Below, piece after piece: positions 1 through 8,270 of a stretch of 64,000 nucleotides of DNA. This stretch comes from Candidatus Moranbacteria bacterium RIFCSPHIGHO2_01_FULL_55_24 (GTDB lineage Bacteria > Patescibacteria > Paceibacteria > Moranbacterales > UBA1568). The stretch's first letter is position 1; each line of letters begins with the position of its first letter. Position numbers and translations under genes: made by a program. The notes below the pieces were generated by a model. The model worked only from the letters and a program-made list of their open reading frames with translations, made no database searches and was not told the origin of the DNA. The stretch spans positions 23,443-87,442 of the forward strand of contig MFRW01000011.1 in NCBI GenBank assembly GCA_001786575.1, read 5' to 3'.

Positions 1-1
1 C

Positions 2-2302
2 AACTTCCTGGCTTCCGTAGCCAAAAAAGAATATTTCAGCAATCCGCGGCGCGGAGCCATCGAGAGTTTCGAAGCGGCGCTTCACAAGATAAATGTCGCA
101 TTAGCCGAACTCGTGAAGCACGGCAATATCGCCTGGCTGGGGAAATTCCATGGAGCGCTCGGCGTATTCGAGAAGAACAACTTCCATTTTTCCGTCAGCG
201 GCGAAGCCGCCATCCTGCTTTTCAGGAATAATTCCTTTGTAGAAATCAGCGAAGGGCTGGCCTCCCCGGAAGCCCAGGAGCATCCGCTCAAGACGTTCGT
301 AGAAGTTTCAAGCGGACGGCTTATGCTCGGGGATACCCTTATTTTATCCTCCCCGGAACTCCAAGCGCTCTTTTCAGAGGACAGTCTCGCGAAAAACCGC
401 GAGCGCCTCGGCATTCCCGGCTTCCGCCAATTCTTGAAGACCGCGCTCGTAAATGAGCTCGATATGGCCGCGACTCTCGTGGTAGATATCACCGAGAAGG
501 ACTTTTCCGCCCAAGAAAAATCCAGCCCCGCTAAACGCAGAGCAAAGAAGGAGGATTCTCCGGATGCTGCCTCATTCAATCCCTTCAGCCAACAGGCCTT
601 CACCCCGAAGCCGAAAGAACGCTCCGAGGAAGACGTATTCCAGCCGCATGCCGAGCCGGCGCGTTCCGAATACACCGACAGCAAAACCGGACATATCTAT
701 GTCCAAGGGGAACTCCCGGAGGATATCCCGTCCCATCGCGCTTTCTTTGACGAACTCTCGCTCCGTTTCCAGGGTCTCGCCCTCGTCATCGGAAAATCAT
801 CTTCCCAGTGGGGCCGTTCGCTCCGCAAAACAAGGAAGCAGGCAGCGCTCTCGCTCTGGGTTCTTTCCCGTAATGGGAAGGAAAAGACGCATCAGCTCAC
901 CAGAAAGAGCCGGCGCGCTCTGCAGAAGCTTTGGCGCTCGCTTGAGGAGAAACGTCAGAAGAAAGCAGCTCCCACGGAAACATACTCCCCGGAAACATTC
1001 GAAACGCTCCCGGAAGAGCCCTCTTTTGCCGATCTTGATTTCAAAGCGCCCGAAAAACCCGCCTCACTCGAAAGAGACCTCGAGGAGCCGTTATCCGACA
1101 GACAAGAGACTAGTTTCCGTCCGCAAGCGGCTCCTTTTCTCCCAAAAAGCCGCGAACATGGAGCACTCCAGCAGAAGCTCCGCTCCTTTTATACCCAGGA
1201 AGGCTCCCGGAGGCCTTCTTCCGTTCCTGGAGAATCACCCTCTCTCCGCCAAGCGCTTCCAAGAGGAAACACTTTTCTGGCATCCCTCCTTGCTTCAGCC
1301 AAAAAAACTCTCCGGAAGACAAGCCTGCTCTTGAGGACTCTTCCTCGAACACTCGCTTCGTTCGATATCTCTCCTCTCAAGAAGTGGCATCTCGCTCTCG
1401 GGCTCGTGATCGCCATCAGTCTTTCGGCTTTTTTCCTCCTCAAAGATGATGGGCTCGAAAGCCGGAATGCAGACGAGTCGAACCTGAACCCCCAAGAGAA
1501 TTCCCTCTCTCAAGAAGCAAACGGCGAAAAGAATGCGAACGTTCTCGGAGCGCCGACCTCTCTCGAAAAAGGGCTGCCTGAAGAAACGCGTCTCGTGACC
1601 TTGAATGGCCAGCCCTATGCCGTGACCCGGGATGCTCTCATCGATGTCCGCGAAAACAAGAGCTACTCTCCCCCGACCGGAGGAAACGCCGTGCGCTTCG
1701 CGGCAGCGATGGAAGACCTGCAGCTCATCTTCCTCTTCACCGAAAACAAGCTGGTCTATGCCTGGAGTCCTATCAGTAAGACTTTCTCCCAGAATGAGAT
1801 TGCGCTTCCCGAAAATTCCTCGGTCGGCGGCATCGGGACCTACCTCACCTATCTCTATGTATTGGATACTTCGAACGATCAGATCTACCGCTTCCCCCGG
1901 GCCGAAGGCGGTTTCGGAGCGCCCACGAACTGGTTCCGAGAATCAGTGACTATAGAAGAGAATGCCCTTTTTGCCGTCAACGAGAGCATCATCATCACGC
2001 TTACGCCGAGCGAGATAAAAGGCTTTTTCCAGGGAAAGACCAATGCGACTTTCGAGATGCCTGGAAGCGAAGCTTCCCTCGCAGCGCTTTATACCGATCC
2101 TGACACGCCGGAGATCTACGGACTCGACAGCAAAGGGAAACGTATCATCGTCTGGGATACCAGCGGCAAGATCATCGCAGAGTATTTCCATGAGGCGCTT
2201 GCCGGAGCCCGCGCACTTTCGGTCGATCCTAAAAGCAAGACTTTCTTCGTAGCCGGGAGCGATGGGGAAATCCTCTCCTTCTCTCTCGGAAACGGGATCT
2301 AG
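2..2302 (+). CDS. Single-pass membrane protein of unknown function, 5' end outside window
   Basis: The frame is open from base 2, so the start lies upstream of the window; the GTG at 113 is probably an internal valine because the preceding 37 codons look equally protein-like. About 766 residues remain. Residues 1-160 form a globular part that reminds me of the PPM/PP2C-like domain found in some Patescibacteria proteins, but I cannot point to its metal ligands. A charged Lys/Arg/Glu/Pro linker follows to about 455, then one membrane helix near 460-483 (ALGLVIAISLSAFFLL), then about 280 residues with repeated strand-turn units such as YVLDTSNDQIYRF, which suggests a beta-propeller outside the membrane. 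The TAG stop overlaps the stop of the convergent VirD4-like gene. Function is not recognised. Confidence 0.75.
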   Translation, partial: NFLASVAKKEYFSNPRRGAIESFEAALHKINVALAELVKHGNIAWLGKFHGALGVFEKNNFHFSVSGEAAILLFRNNSFVEISEGLASPEAQEHPLKTFVEVSSGRLMLGDTLILSSPELQALFSEDSLAKNRERLGIPGFRQFLKTALVNELDMAATLVVDITEKDFSAQEKSSPAKRRAKKEDSPDAASFNPFSQQAFTPKPKERSEEDVFQPHAEPARSEYTDSKTGHIYVQGELPEDIPSHRAFFDELSLRFQGLALVIGKSSSQWGRSLRKTRKQAALSLWVLSRNGKEKTHQLTRKSRRALQKLWRSLEEKRQKKAAPTETYSPETFETLPEEPSFADLDFKAPEKPASLERDLEEPLSDRQETSFRPQAAPFLPKSREHGALQQKLRSFYTQEGSRRPSSVPGESPSLRQALPRGNTFLASLLASAKKTLRKTSLLLRTLPRTLASFDISPLKKWHLALGLVIAISLSAFFLLKDDGLESRNADESNLNPQENSLSQEANGEKNANVLGAPTSLEKGLPEETRLVTLNGQPYAVTRDALIDVRENKSYSPPTGGNAVRFAAAMEDLQLIFLFTENKLVYAWSPISKTFSQNEIALPENSSVGGIGTYLTYLYVLDTSNDQIYRFPRAEGGFGAPTNWFRESVTIEENALFAVNESIIITLTPSEIKGFFQGKTNATFEMPGSEASLAALYTDPDTPEIYGLDSKGKRIIVWDTSGKIIAEYFHEALAGARALSVDPKSKTFFVAGSDGEILSFSLGNGI

Positions 2303-4773
2303 GCAGCCTCCTGGATCTTGATGCGTTCCAGAATCTCGCTCTTCACGATAGAAGCATCGCGCCCATAGCGGAGACGCGAGAGCTCTTTTAAGGCATTCGC
2401 CACTTCCTGATTGCCATTCGATGGCGGATACGTCTTCATATTGAAAGGCTTCGTGAGCTCATTGTTGAGAAGGAGCCTCACGAAACAGCGGTAATTGTCT
2501 ACATTGACCAGGTCCTGCGCGGAAAAGACCGGTGCGAACTGCTTTTCCAGGAATTCCGCATCATCCGGTCCTACGCGGAAGGAAATGAGCGAACCCACAT
2601 TCCCGAATACCGCTTTGGATATCTCTTCCTTCAGCTGGCCGATGAACTGGTGTGCCAGGACCAGGACCAGGCGGTATTTCCGAGCTTCGGAGAGGATCTG
2701 TGCGATGGAAGTCGTCGTCACATTCTGAAACTCATCCAAGTAAAGGTAGAAATCCGAACGCTCTTCTTCGGGCATATCGACGCGCGACAGAGCCGCCATG
2801 AGGATCTTTCCGACGATGATCATACCGAGAAGGCGCGCATTGATCTCTCCCAGACGCCCTTTGGAGAGATTCACTAAGAGGATTTTCTTCTGGTCCATGA
2901 CGTCGCGGAAATTGAAGGCGCTCTTCTGTTGCGCGATAATCGGCCGCATCAGGTCGTTTGAAATGAAAGCGGTGAGCTTCGAAGTGATATAGGGAACCAT
3001 ATTGGCCAGAGCGGCTTCGCCTCCGGCCTTCTCGGCTTCTTTCTGCCAGAAATCCCGTACGATCGGGTTCTCGCAGTGGGAGAGTTTCATGCGCCGGAAA
3101 TTCTCATCCGCAAGCACTTTCGGGATCTCCATGAGCGTCGAACCGCTCTCGGGATGTTCCATGACCAAGAGCATGGCGTTCCGCATATACTGCTCGAACA
3201 TCGGGCCTCCCGTCGCCTTCATATCGTAGAGCTGGTCGAAGATGCCGATCATCTCGTTGATGACGAACGTTTTCTGCTCGGGGTGAGCCGGGTCATACTC
3301 GAGCATATTCATACCCAGAGGCTTGCCGGTGTCTGCCGGATCGAAGACGATGACATCTTCGGCACGCTCTTTCGGGATGGACGCGAGGATATCCTCTATC
3401 GCATCGCCATGCGGATCGATGAAGCAAAACCCTTTGCCGGCTCGGGCATCCTTCTTCGCCATTTCCTGGAGGAAATTCGACTTTCCGACGCCGGTCTGCC
3501 CCACCACATACATGTGGCGGCGGCGATCGGCATCCGTGATACGGATCTCCGTCTCCGTACCGCGGTAGTCATTGAAGCCGAGGAGCATCCCTTCATTCGG
3601 GATGTTGATCGGCGGAGCAGCCGCTCCGGCCTTCAGCCACTTGATCTTAGGCGTAGCCGTCGTAGAGATCGGGAAGTGGAAAATGCTCGCGAGCTCTTCG
3701 GTGTTCAGAAGGAAAGAATGGTCTTCATCGAAATTCCGGAAAACATAGTGGAAAGCCGCTTCGCGCGTCTTGATCCGCTTCCTGACGCGGAAACGGTTGA
3801 TATCGTGGTTCTCGAACTGACCGAAGGCGCTCTCCATGTGTCCGAGGATCTCATCGGCGCGAGACTGGGTATCAGCAGAAGCCAAAAGGCGCAGATTGAC
3901 GCGGAAGGCGCTCTTGCTCGTCTTCTGGTCGATCGCTTTCACAAGCTCTTCCTCGTGAGGCGTCAGCATGACAGGCTTCTTCTCGCGATCAAGCGTGCCC
4001 TTCTTATTGGCCGGACTAAGAGCGCTCATGATATCCTTTCCCATTTCGTTGCCGGCTCTCTGCATCGTTTTGCCTTTCTTCAGATCCTGGATCCGCTTGC
4101 CTTCCTGGATATGCCGGGCGATCTGCTTGCCCTCTTGGCGCCAGACGGCTCCGGCCGGAGCGAGCACCAGCTGCATCACCGCGCCTTCGCTCGCGGTGTT
4201 GAGCTTGCTTAATGAATTCGATATCCCGTTGAGCGGATCGACCCCGAGATCGCGATAGGTCACGAGCGGAAGAGCGTGATGATGAGCAAGCTCCAGTTCT
4301 GCCACCGCTACCTTGCTCCCCGGCGCGAAAATCGTGTAGTCAGGGACGCGCTCTATGGTCGCTTCCGGGAAAAAGCTATGCACCTGTTTCTCGACGCTTT
4401 CCCGGAAGCGCTTCGGGATGCCGAGATAGAAAAAGATCTCCTCGCTCGAAGAGGGATTGGCGATTTCGAAAACGATCGTCGGAGCATGATAGAGGAGGCG
4501 CGAAAGGAAATTCCCCGGATGCTTCAGATTGGAAAGCGAAACCAGAAGCTGCTCCATGGCGAGAATCTCTTCTTTCCAAGCATCAGCATTCTGGCCGGCA
4601 TCCTGCTTGCGGACAACTTGAACGACCTCCAGTTCCATCATGAGCGACTGGTTCACCTGCCGCCGGAAGCGTATGAAGCTCCTCGCGACCAGAAACCCCC
4701 CGCTCCCCAGGGTGACGAACCCCAGGAACCAGGTAAAAGGAATGAAAATACTATTGAAATCGAACTGATTCAT
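2299..4773 (-). CDS. VirD4/TraG-like type IV secretion coupling ATPase
   Basis: An 824-residue protein with an N-terminal membrane segment (about residues 8-32), a mixed domain to about 400, and a C-terminal hexameric-ATPase domain. Walker A is GQTGVGKSN (about residue 423) and Walker B is FYLYLDEFQN (about 674), followed by the ARKYRLVLVLAHQ segment typical of TraG/TraD coupling proteins. Proteins of this family move DNA or protein through the inner membrane using ATP. A strong Shine-Dalgarno (AAAGGAGGG) lies 4 nt before the ATG. It is the last gene of a four-gene cluster and no VirB structural genes are visible, so its substrate is unknown; a role in DNA uptake or surface-appendage export is inference. 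Confidence 0.88.
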   Translation of the reverse strand: MNQFDFNSIFIPFTWFLGFVTLGSGGFLVARSFIRFRRQVNQSLMMELEVVQVVRKQDAGQNADAWKEEILAMEQLLVSLSNLKHPGNFLSRLLYHAPTIVFEIANPSSSEEIFFYLGIPKRFRESVEKQVHSFFPEATIERVPDYTIFAPGSKVAVAELELAHHHALPLVTYRDLGVDPLNGISNSLSKLNTASEGAVMQLVLAPAGAVWRQEGKQIARHIQEGKRIQDLKKGKTMQRAGNEMGKDIMSALSPANKKGTLDREKKPVMLTPHEEELVKAIDQKTSKSAFRVNLRLLASADTQSRADEILGHMESAFGQFENHDINRFRVRKRIKTREAAFHYVFRNFDEDHSFLLNTEELASIFHFPISTTATPKIKWLKAGAAAPPINIPNEGMLLGFNDYRGTETEIRITDADRRRHMYVVGQTGVGKSNFLQEMAKKDARAGKGFCFIDPHGDAIEDILASIPKERAEDVIVFDPADTGKPLGMNMLEYDPAHPEQKTFVINEMIGIFDQLYDMKATGGPMFEQYMRNAMLLVMEHPESGSTLMEIPKVLADENFRRMKLSHCENPIVRDFWQKEAEKAGGEAALANMVPYITSKLTAFISNDLMRPIIAQQKSAFNFRDVMDQKKILLVNLSKGRLGEINARLLGMIIVGKILMAALSRVDMPEEERSDFYLYLDEFQNVTTTSIAQILSEARKYRLVLVLAHQFIGQLKEEISKAVFGNVGSLISFRVGPDDAEFLEKQFAPVFSAQDLVNVDNYRCFVRLLLNNELTKPFNMKTYPPSNGNQEVANALKELSRLRYGRDASIVKSEILERIKIQEAA

Positions 4774-4796
4774 GAACCCTCCTTTTCACGTATGTG

Positions 4797-5213
4797 TTAG
4801 CGCAAAGCGTTCCCCTTATCGAGTGCGGCATGAAACTGCTCCGCAAGCTCATCATGCATCATATCGAGCGCATAGAAATCCTTGAGCGAGCGCGCTACTT
4901 GGACCGCGTGCGGGACCCCCTTGGTTTCTGCCAGCGAAACGAGGTGCGTGATGCGGCTTTCCTCATCAAGCGCGGCGGTCCGGTCCGCATCGCTCCTCAC
5001 TTCCTGAATCGGTGCGACCGGATTCGGGGCATGTGCCTCCACCCTTTTCAAAAGCGACTGGAAATCCCTGTTTTCCGCAGGAGCTTCTTCTCTCTTCACC
5101 TCATGCTCATAGGAGACAGCGGCTTCCAGCGTCTCTTCACGGATTTCCTCTGCTGGAGCGTCGAGGATATCCTCCTGTTCATGGTTAATCCCATTGCCGA
5201 ACTCTTCTGCCAT
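4797..5213 (-). CDS. Conserved small protein next to the VirD4-like ATPase
   Basis: 138 residues, acidic and mostly helical, with no signal peptide or membrane segment. The N-terminal half is low-complexity (many Glu and Ala); the C-terminal half (about 80-138, with HAVQVARSLKDFYALDMMHD) looks folded. I remember similar short proteins beside VirD4/VirB4-like ATPases in other Patescibacteria, which suggests a partner or adaptor, but no function is established. It lies 23 bp upstream of the ATPase start and 17 bp downstream of the DUF5663 gene, so the three are almost certainly cotranscribed. Confidence 0.75.
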   Translation of the reverse strand: MAEEFGNGINHEQEDILDAPAEEIREETLEAAVSYEHEVKREEAPAENRDFQSLLKRVEAHAPNPVAPIQEVRSDADRTAALDEESRITHLVSLAETKGVPHAVQVARSLKDFYALDMMHDELAEQFHAALDKGNALR

Positions 5214-5230
5214 AGCGTTGTACCTAAAGA

Positions 5231-5542
5231 TTACAGCCCTCCCAGATTTTTCTTCATCTCTTCCGTGAATTCCTGCGCGACTTCGCGCACAAAGACATTG
5301 TATCCCGGAATGCTCTTTTCGAAAAAGGCTTCGATTTCTTCCGCAGAAGCGCCCCGGTCCAGAAGACCTTCGTATTCCGTCACGCCGCTCTCGCCGATTT
5401 TTTCCATCGTCGCGAGAAAGAGACGTTTGATGAACGCTTCTCCCATCTGTTCGAGCAGCGCATCCCGGCGCTCTTCGGGCACCTGTTCAAGCTGGAACTC
5501 TTCTGCAAACTGCTTCTTCAATGCTTGGAGATCTGGAGTCAT
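5231..5542 (-). CDS. DUF5663-type small protein
   Basis: 103 residues from the ATG at 5542; an in-frame TTG six bases further upstream is a less likely start. The protein is acidic and helical, with the pattern of the DUF5663 family: an N-terminal segment around LEEQMGEAFIKRLFLATM-like helices and a C-terminal helix VREVAQEFTEEMKKN. The family has no known function and is common in Patescibacteria. It is sandwiched between the 867-residue membrane protein and the 138-residue protein with 17-18 bp gaps, pointing to a single operon serving the VirD4-like ATPase. Confidence 0.7.
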   Translation of the reverse strand: MTPDLQALKKQFAEEFQLEQVPEERRDALLEQMGEAFIKRLFLATMEKIGESGVTEYEGLLDRGASAEEIEAFFEKSIPGYNVFVREVAQEFTEEMKKNLGGL

Positions 5543-5560
5543 ACGCAAAAAATATATGGT

Positions 5561-8164
5561 TTAGAATTTGAAATCGAAATCCGGATCAGCCATGCGGCGG
5601 CGCATGATGAGCGTCGTGATCCGGAGCGTGTAGCTATTGATGTCTTCGCGGCTCTTGAGATCCGCTGCTTTGCCGAACTGTTCCCGTGCCGCATCGGTAA
5701 ACGATGCCAGCCGCTCCATCTGGCTCGGGTGGAGAGGATTCAGGCGGCGGCTGTAATCATATTCCGGGTTCTCCAGCAGATGTTCATGCACCCGGAGCAC
5801 CCGGTCCACCTTGATGCCTCCGAGGTTCTTCGCTCCGAAGCTGAATTGATCCGTTCCGAGAGACTGGATTTCCGGCGTTTCGAAGATATGCATGCGCGTC
5901 TGGATCAGCTCTTCTTTGGCTGTGCTGAAAAGATCCGGATGCTCCTTGAAAAAGGCTTTGTGGTCGCTCAATTCCTGGAGCTCCCGCGCGCTCAAGTCCT
6001 GCTCCGACCAAGGAAGACTCTTTTCTCCTGTCCCTCCGAGATTTTCCGGGAGGAGATTTTCCGGCTTTCCTTCGGCCTGGCCCGGGGTATCTACGGGCGT
6101 CTCATGATTCTCCAAATAGGTATCGAGATCGAGCGAGGTTTTCGCTACTGCTTCCACCGGCTCTGCTCCAGCCGCTTCGAGAGCTGCTACAGCCTTGCCA
6201 TCGAGAATCGCTTGAGTCTCTTCCGGAGAGAGAATCTTCTCAAGCGAGAGCGTATCTCCGACATGGATAGCATTGATATCACCGCTCGGGAATCCGGCTG
6301 CCTGGAGTTCTTCCGGCGAAAGAGTCGGTAGTTTATTGGCAATCGCATTCTCAAGCGCCTGGATGACGCGTGCCTTCTCTCCCGGATCCATATCGGCCGG
6401 CAGACGCGCTTCGAGCACTCCCCAGAGGCCCTTGCCGCTATCGGCAGCGGTTACCAGATGTTCCGCGAGCAGAGCCTTCGGAGACGTTTCTGCTACCGCC
6501 TGCGCCACGTTGTCAGGATCAGAGATTCCTTCTGCAATAGCATGCGGAACTCCTTCCGCTGGAAGTTCCGGGGCTATCGGAGAAGGAACCGCCTCATCAG
6601 CCAGATCAGGAGCCGGCTCGGCTGCGATCGCTTCATCAAGGGCGTTTTGCGGCGGCGTTTCAGGTGCAAGTGCCGGCTCGGTTGCCTCTGCTCCCGGCGT
6701 ATCCGCTTGCAGAATATCCGAAGCGAAAGCTATTCCCGTACCGAAGGTTACAGCTGCTCCCTTGCGGAAAAGCGCGGCCCGCTTGGCTTGCTGCATCTTG
6801 CTGTCGAGCGAAGCGATGTCTTTCGTCAGAAGTTCTTTGAGTCTTTCAAAAGATTCAGCGGTCGGCAGAGCTTCGGAAAAAGTGTGTGTCTCTCTGGTAA
6901 GCGCCAAGAGTTCTTCATCGATCTCCTTTTCAGCCGCTTTCTCGGCCCGTTTCTCCGCATATCCTTGCATGAGGACTTCTCCCGTTACTGCGCCGCCGGC
7001 ACCGGCCATGAAGCGCCGTAATGTCACGATTGCGCCTCCCAGCGCGGCTCCGCCAGAAAGAGAGAGCGCTCCTGCGCCAGCGAAGCAAGCCGCTGCCAAA
7101 GCGAACTTCTGCGGACGTGAAAGGCTGTTATAGGCCTTGCCAAGACGCTCGTATGCATCCAGGGCCCTCCCGCCCAGACCTTTCCGCTCCATGCGCACAT
7201 CAGTCCGCGTTGCTACGAGATTCTTCGCTTCCTCGAATTTGAAATAGCGGAGGAGCGCCGCCATCTCGTGCTTGAGTTCGGTTCCTTTCAGTCCGCTTTT
7301 CTTCAGCTGCTCCAGCTCGAGCTCCTGAAGAGCAGTCAGTGCGCCCTCGTACTGCTCCCTCCGATAGCGCGTATCCTGGTCCTCCTCCGTGTCGCTCTTC
7401 ATGCGGAAAAACGCCCGGAGCTGCTTCCAGGCATGTGATTTTTCGTAGTCTTCTTCCGCGAAGCGCCTCCGCATATCGGAAACCTCCTCCCGGCGGAGAG
7501 CGATCTCTTCGTTAAGATTCCTGGCCGGAACGGATTCCTTTTCTTTCTCGAGAGACTCGACAGACGCCGGTTCGGCTTCAGTCGGCTTCGGAACCTCCTC
7601 GGTCTGCGCTTCCGGCTCGGGAGCGGATTCAGGCTTCACGGCGTTCCCCTCTTCCCGGTCGGAAACTTCCTCCGCAACCAGAGGTATCTCGACACCAGGA
7701 ACAGTCTCTTCCTGCTTTGAAGGCTTTTTCCCGCGCCGCCGCAGCGAAAGTATCTTTCCTTCCTCCGCATCCGGCATCGGCTCCGAAGGCATGGTCTCCG
7801 GCTGTGGCGTTTCCGGGCCCGAAGACTGCTCTTCTCCCTTAGGATGTTTCAAAAATGTGTACTTTTCCCTCACCTCGGACTGGCTTCCGAAAAGGAGCGT
7901 GCTTCCTGGGTGGAGCGCATCGTCTTCGCCTTCTACCACATGCGCTTCCACACCTCCTTGATCCGAGACGCTGTCGATACGTATCTCCGTGCCTTCCGCA
8001 GAAGTGAATCGATCTCCGACACGGAGCCCCTCTCCTTCCGCTGATTTTTCGGGCAAGTTCTGTTCGGGATTTTTCCCAGATGCTTTTTCCGGAGAATCAA
8101 AAACAGCCTCCGCTGATTCTGCTTCAGTCATTTTCCTTGCGCCGGCAGCTTCTCCTTCGGGCAT
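5561..8164 (-). CDS. Large coiled-coil membrane-associated protein, first gene of the VirD4 cluster
   Basis: 867 residues. Residues 1-45 are low-complexity acidic; about 47-105 form a small beta-rich domain (LRVGDRFTSAEGTEIRIDSV); about 105-215 are Pro/Glu-rich; about 215-345 are a predicted coiled coil rich in Arg, Glu and Lys; two Ala/Gly-rich hydrophobic stretches (about 345-378 and 465-488) could be membrane segments; the C-terminal half alternates Pro/Ala/Glu linkers with helical parts that include an asparagine/leucine-rich EELQAAGFPSGD region. I cannot assign a function. It leads the operon containing the DUF5663 protein and the coupling ATPase, so a scaffold role is possible. An out-of-frame ATG at 8169 sits nearer the Shine-Dalgarno-like AGGAG than the real start does. 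Confidence 0.75.
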   Translation of the reverse strand: MPEGEAAGARKMTEAESAEAVFDSPEKASGKNPEQNLPEKSAEGEGLRVGDRFTSAEGTEIRIDSVSDQGGVEAHVVEGEDDALHPGSTLLFGSQSEVREKYTFLKHPKGEEQSSGPETPQPETMPSEPMPDAEEGKILSLRRRGKKPSKQEETVPGVEIPLVAEEVSDREEGNAVKPESAPEPEAQTEEVPKPTEAEPASVESLEKEKESVPARNLNEEIALRREEVSDMRRRFAEEDYEKSHAWKQLRAFFRMKSDTEEDQDTRYRREQYEGALTALQELELEQLKKSGLKGTELKHEMAALLRYFKFEEAKNLVATRTDVRMERKGLGGRALDAYERLGKAYNSLSRPQKFALAAACFAGAGALSLSGGAALGGAIVTLRRFMAGAGGAVTGEVLMQGYAEKRAEKAAEKEIDEELLALTRETHTFSEALPTAESFERLKELLTKDIASLDSKMQQAKRAALFRKGAAVTFGTGIAFASDILQADTPGAEATEPALAPETPPQNALDEAIAAEPAPDLADEAVPSPIAPELPAEGVPHAIAEGISDPDNVAQAVAETSPKALLAEHLVTAADSGKGLWGVLEARLPADMDPGEKARVIQALENAIANKLPTLSPEELQAAGFPSGDINAIHVGDTLSLEKILSPEETQAILDGKAVAALEAAGAEPVEAVAKTSLDLDTYLENHETPVDTPGQAEGKPENLLPENLGGTGEKSLPWSEQDLSARELQELSDHKAFFKEHPDLFSTAKEELIQTRMHIFETPEIQSLGTDQFSFGAKNLGGIKVDRVLRVHEHLLENPEYDYSRRLNPLHPSQMERLASFTDAAREQFGKAADLKSREDINSYTLRITTLIMRRRMADPDFDFKF

Positions 8165-8187
8165 ATCATTTTATTTTCTCCTGTTTC

Positions 8188-8196
8188 TGGTATAAT
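8188..8196 (+). promoter_or_regulatory. Extended -10 promoter for the GT-C glycosyltransferase genes
   Basis: TGG-TATAAT is a consensus -10 hexamer with the TGn extension, 75 bp before the ATG of the first GT-C gene. No good -35 is present, as is usual for extended -10 promoters. It shares bases with a minus-strand -10. Confidence 0.55.
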
Positions 8197-8203
8197 TTTA
8201 GCA
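8195..8203 (-). promoter_or_regulatory. Extended -10 promoter for the VirD4 cluster
   Basis: On the minus strand TGC-TAAAAT fits an extended -10, about 30 bp before the start of the 867-residue protein gene, followed by AGGAG as ribosome site. Its hexamer overlaps the divergent plus-strand TATAAT by two bases, so the two polymerases could not bind at once. Confidence 0.45.
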
Positions 8204-8218
8204 TAACAAACAAAAAAC

Positions 8219-8260
8219 AAAAAAGGATCTGCGTCTGCTTTTTCCATACTTTGCAGATCC
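8219..8260 (-). terminator. Hairpin with T-run between divergent genes
   Basis: GGATCTGC (8225-8232) pairs with GCAGATCC (8253-8260). Read on the minus strand the hairpin is followed by TTTTTTG, a terminator layout that would stop antisense transcripts before the divergent promoter pair. Read on the plus strand the same hairpin ends 10 nt before the GT-C start codon and could affect its translation. The 20-nt loop is long for a strong terminator. Confidence 0.4.
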
Positions 8261-8270
8261 GGAAAAATCT

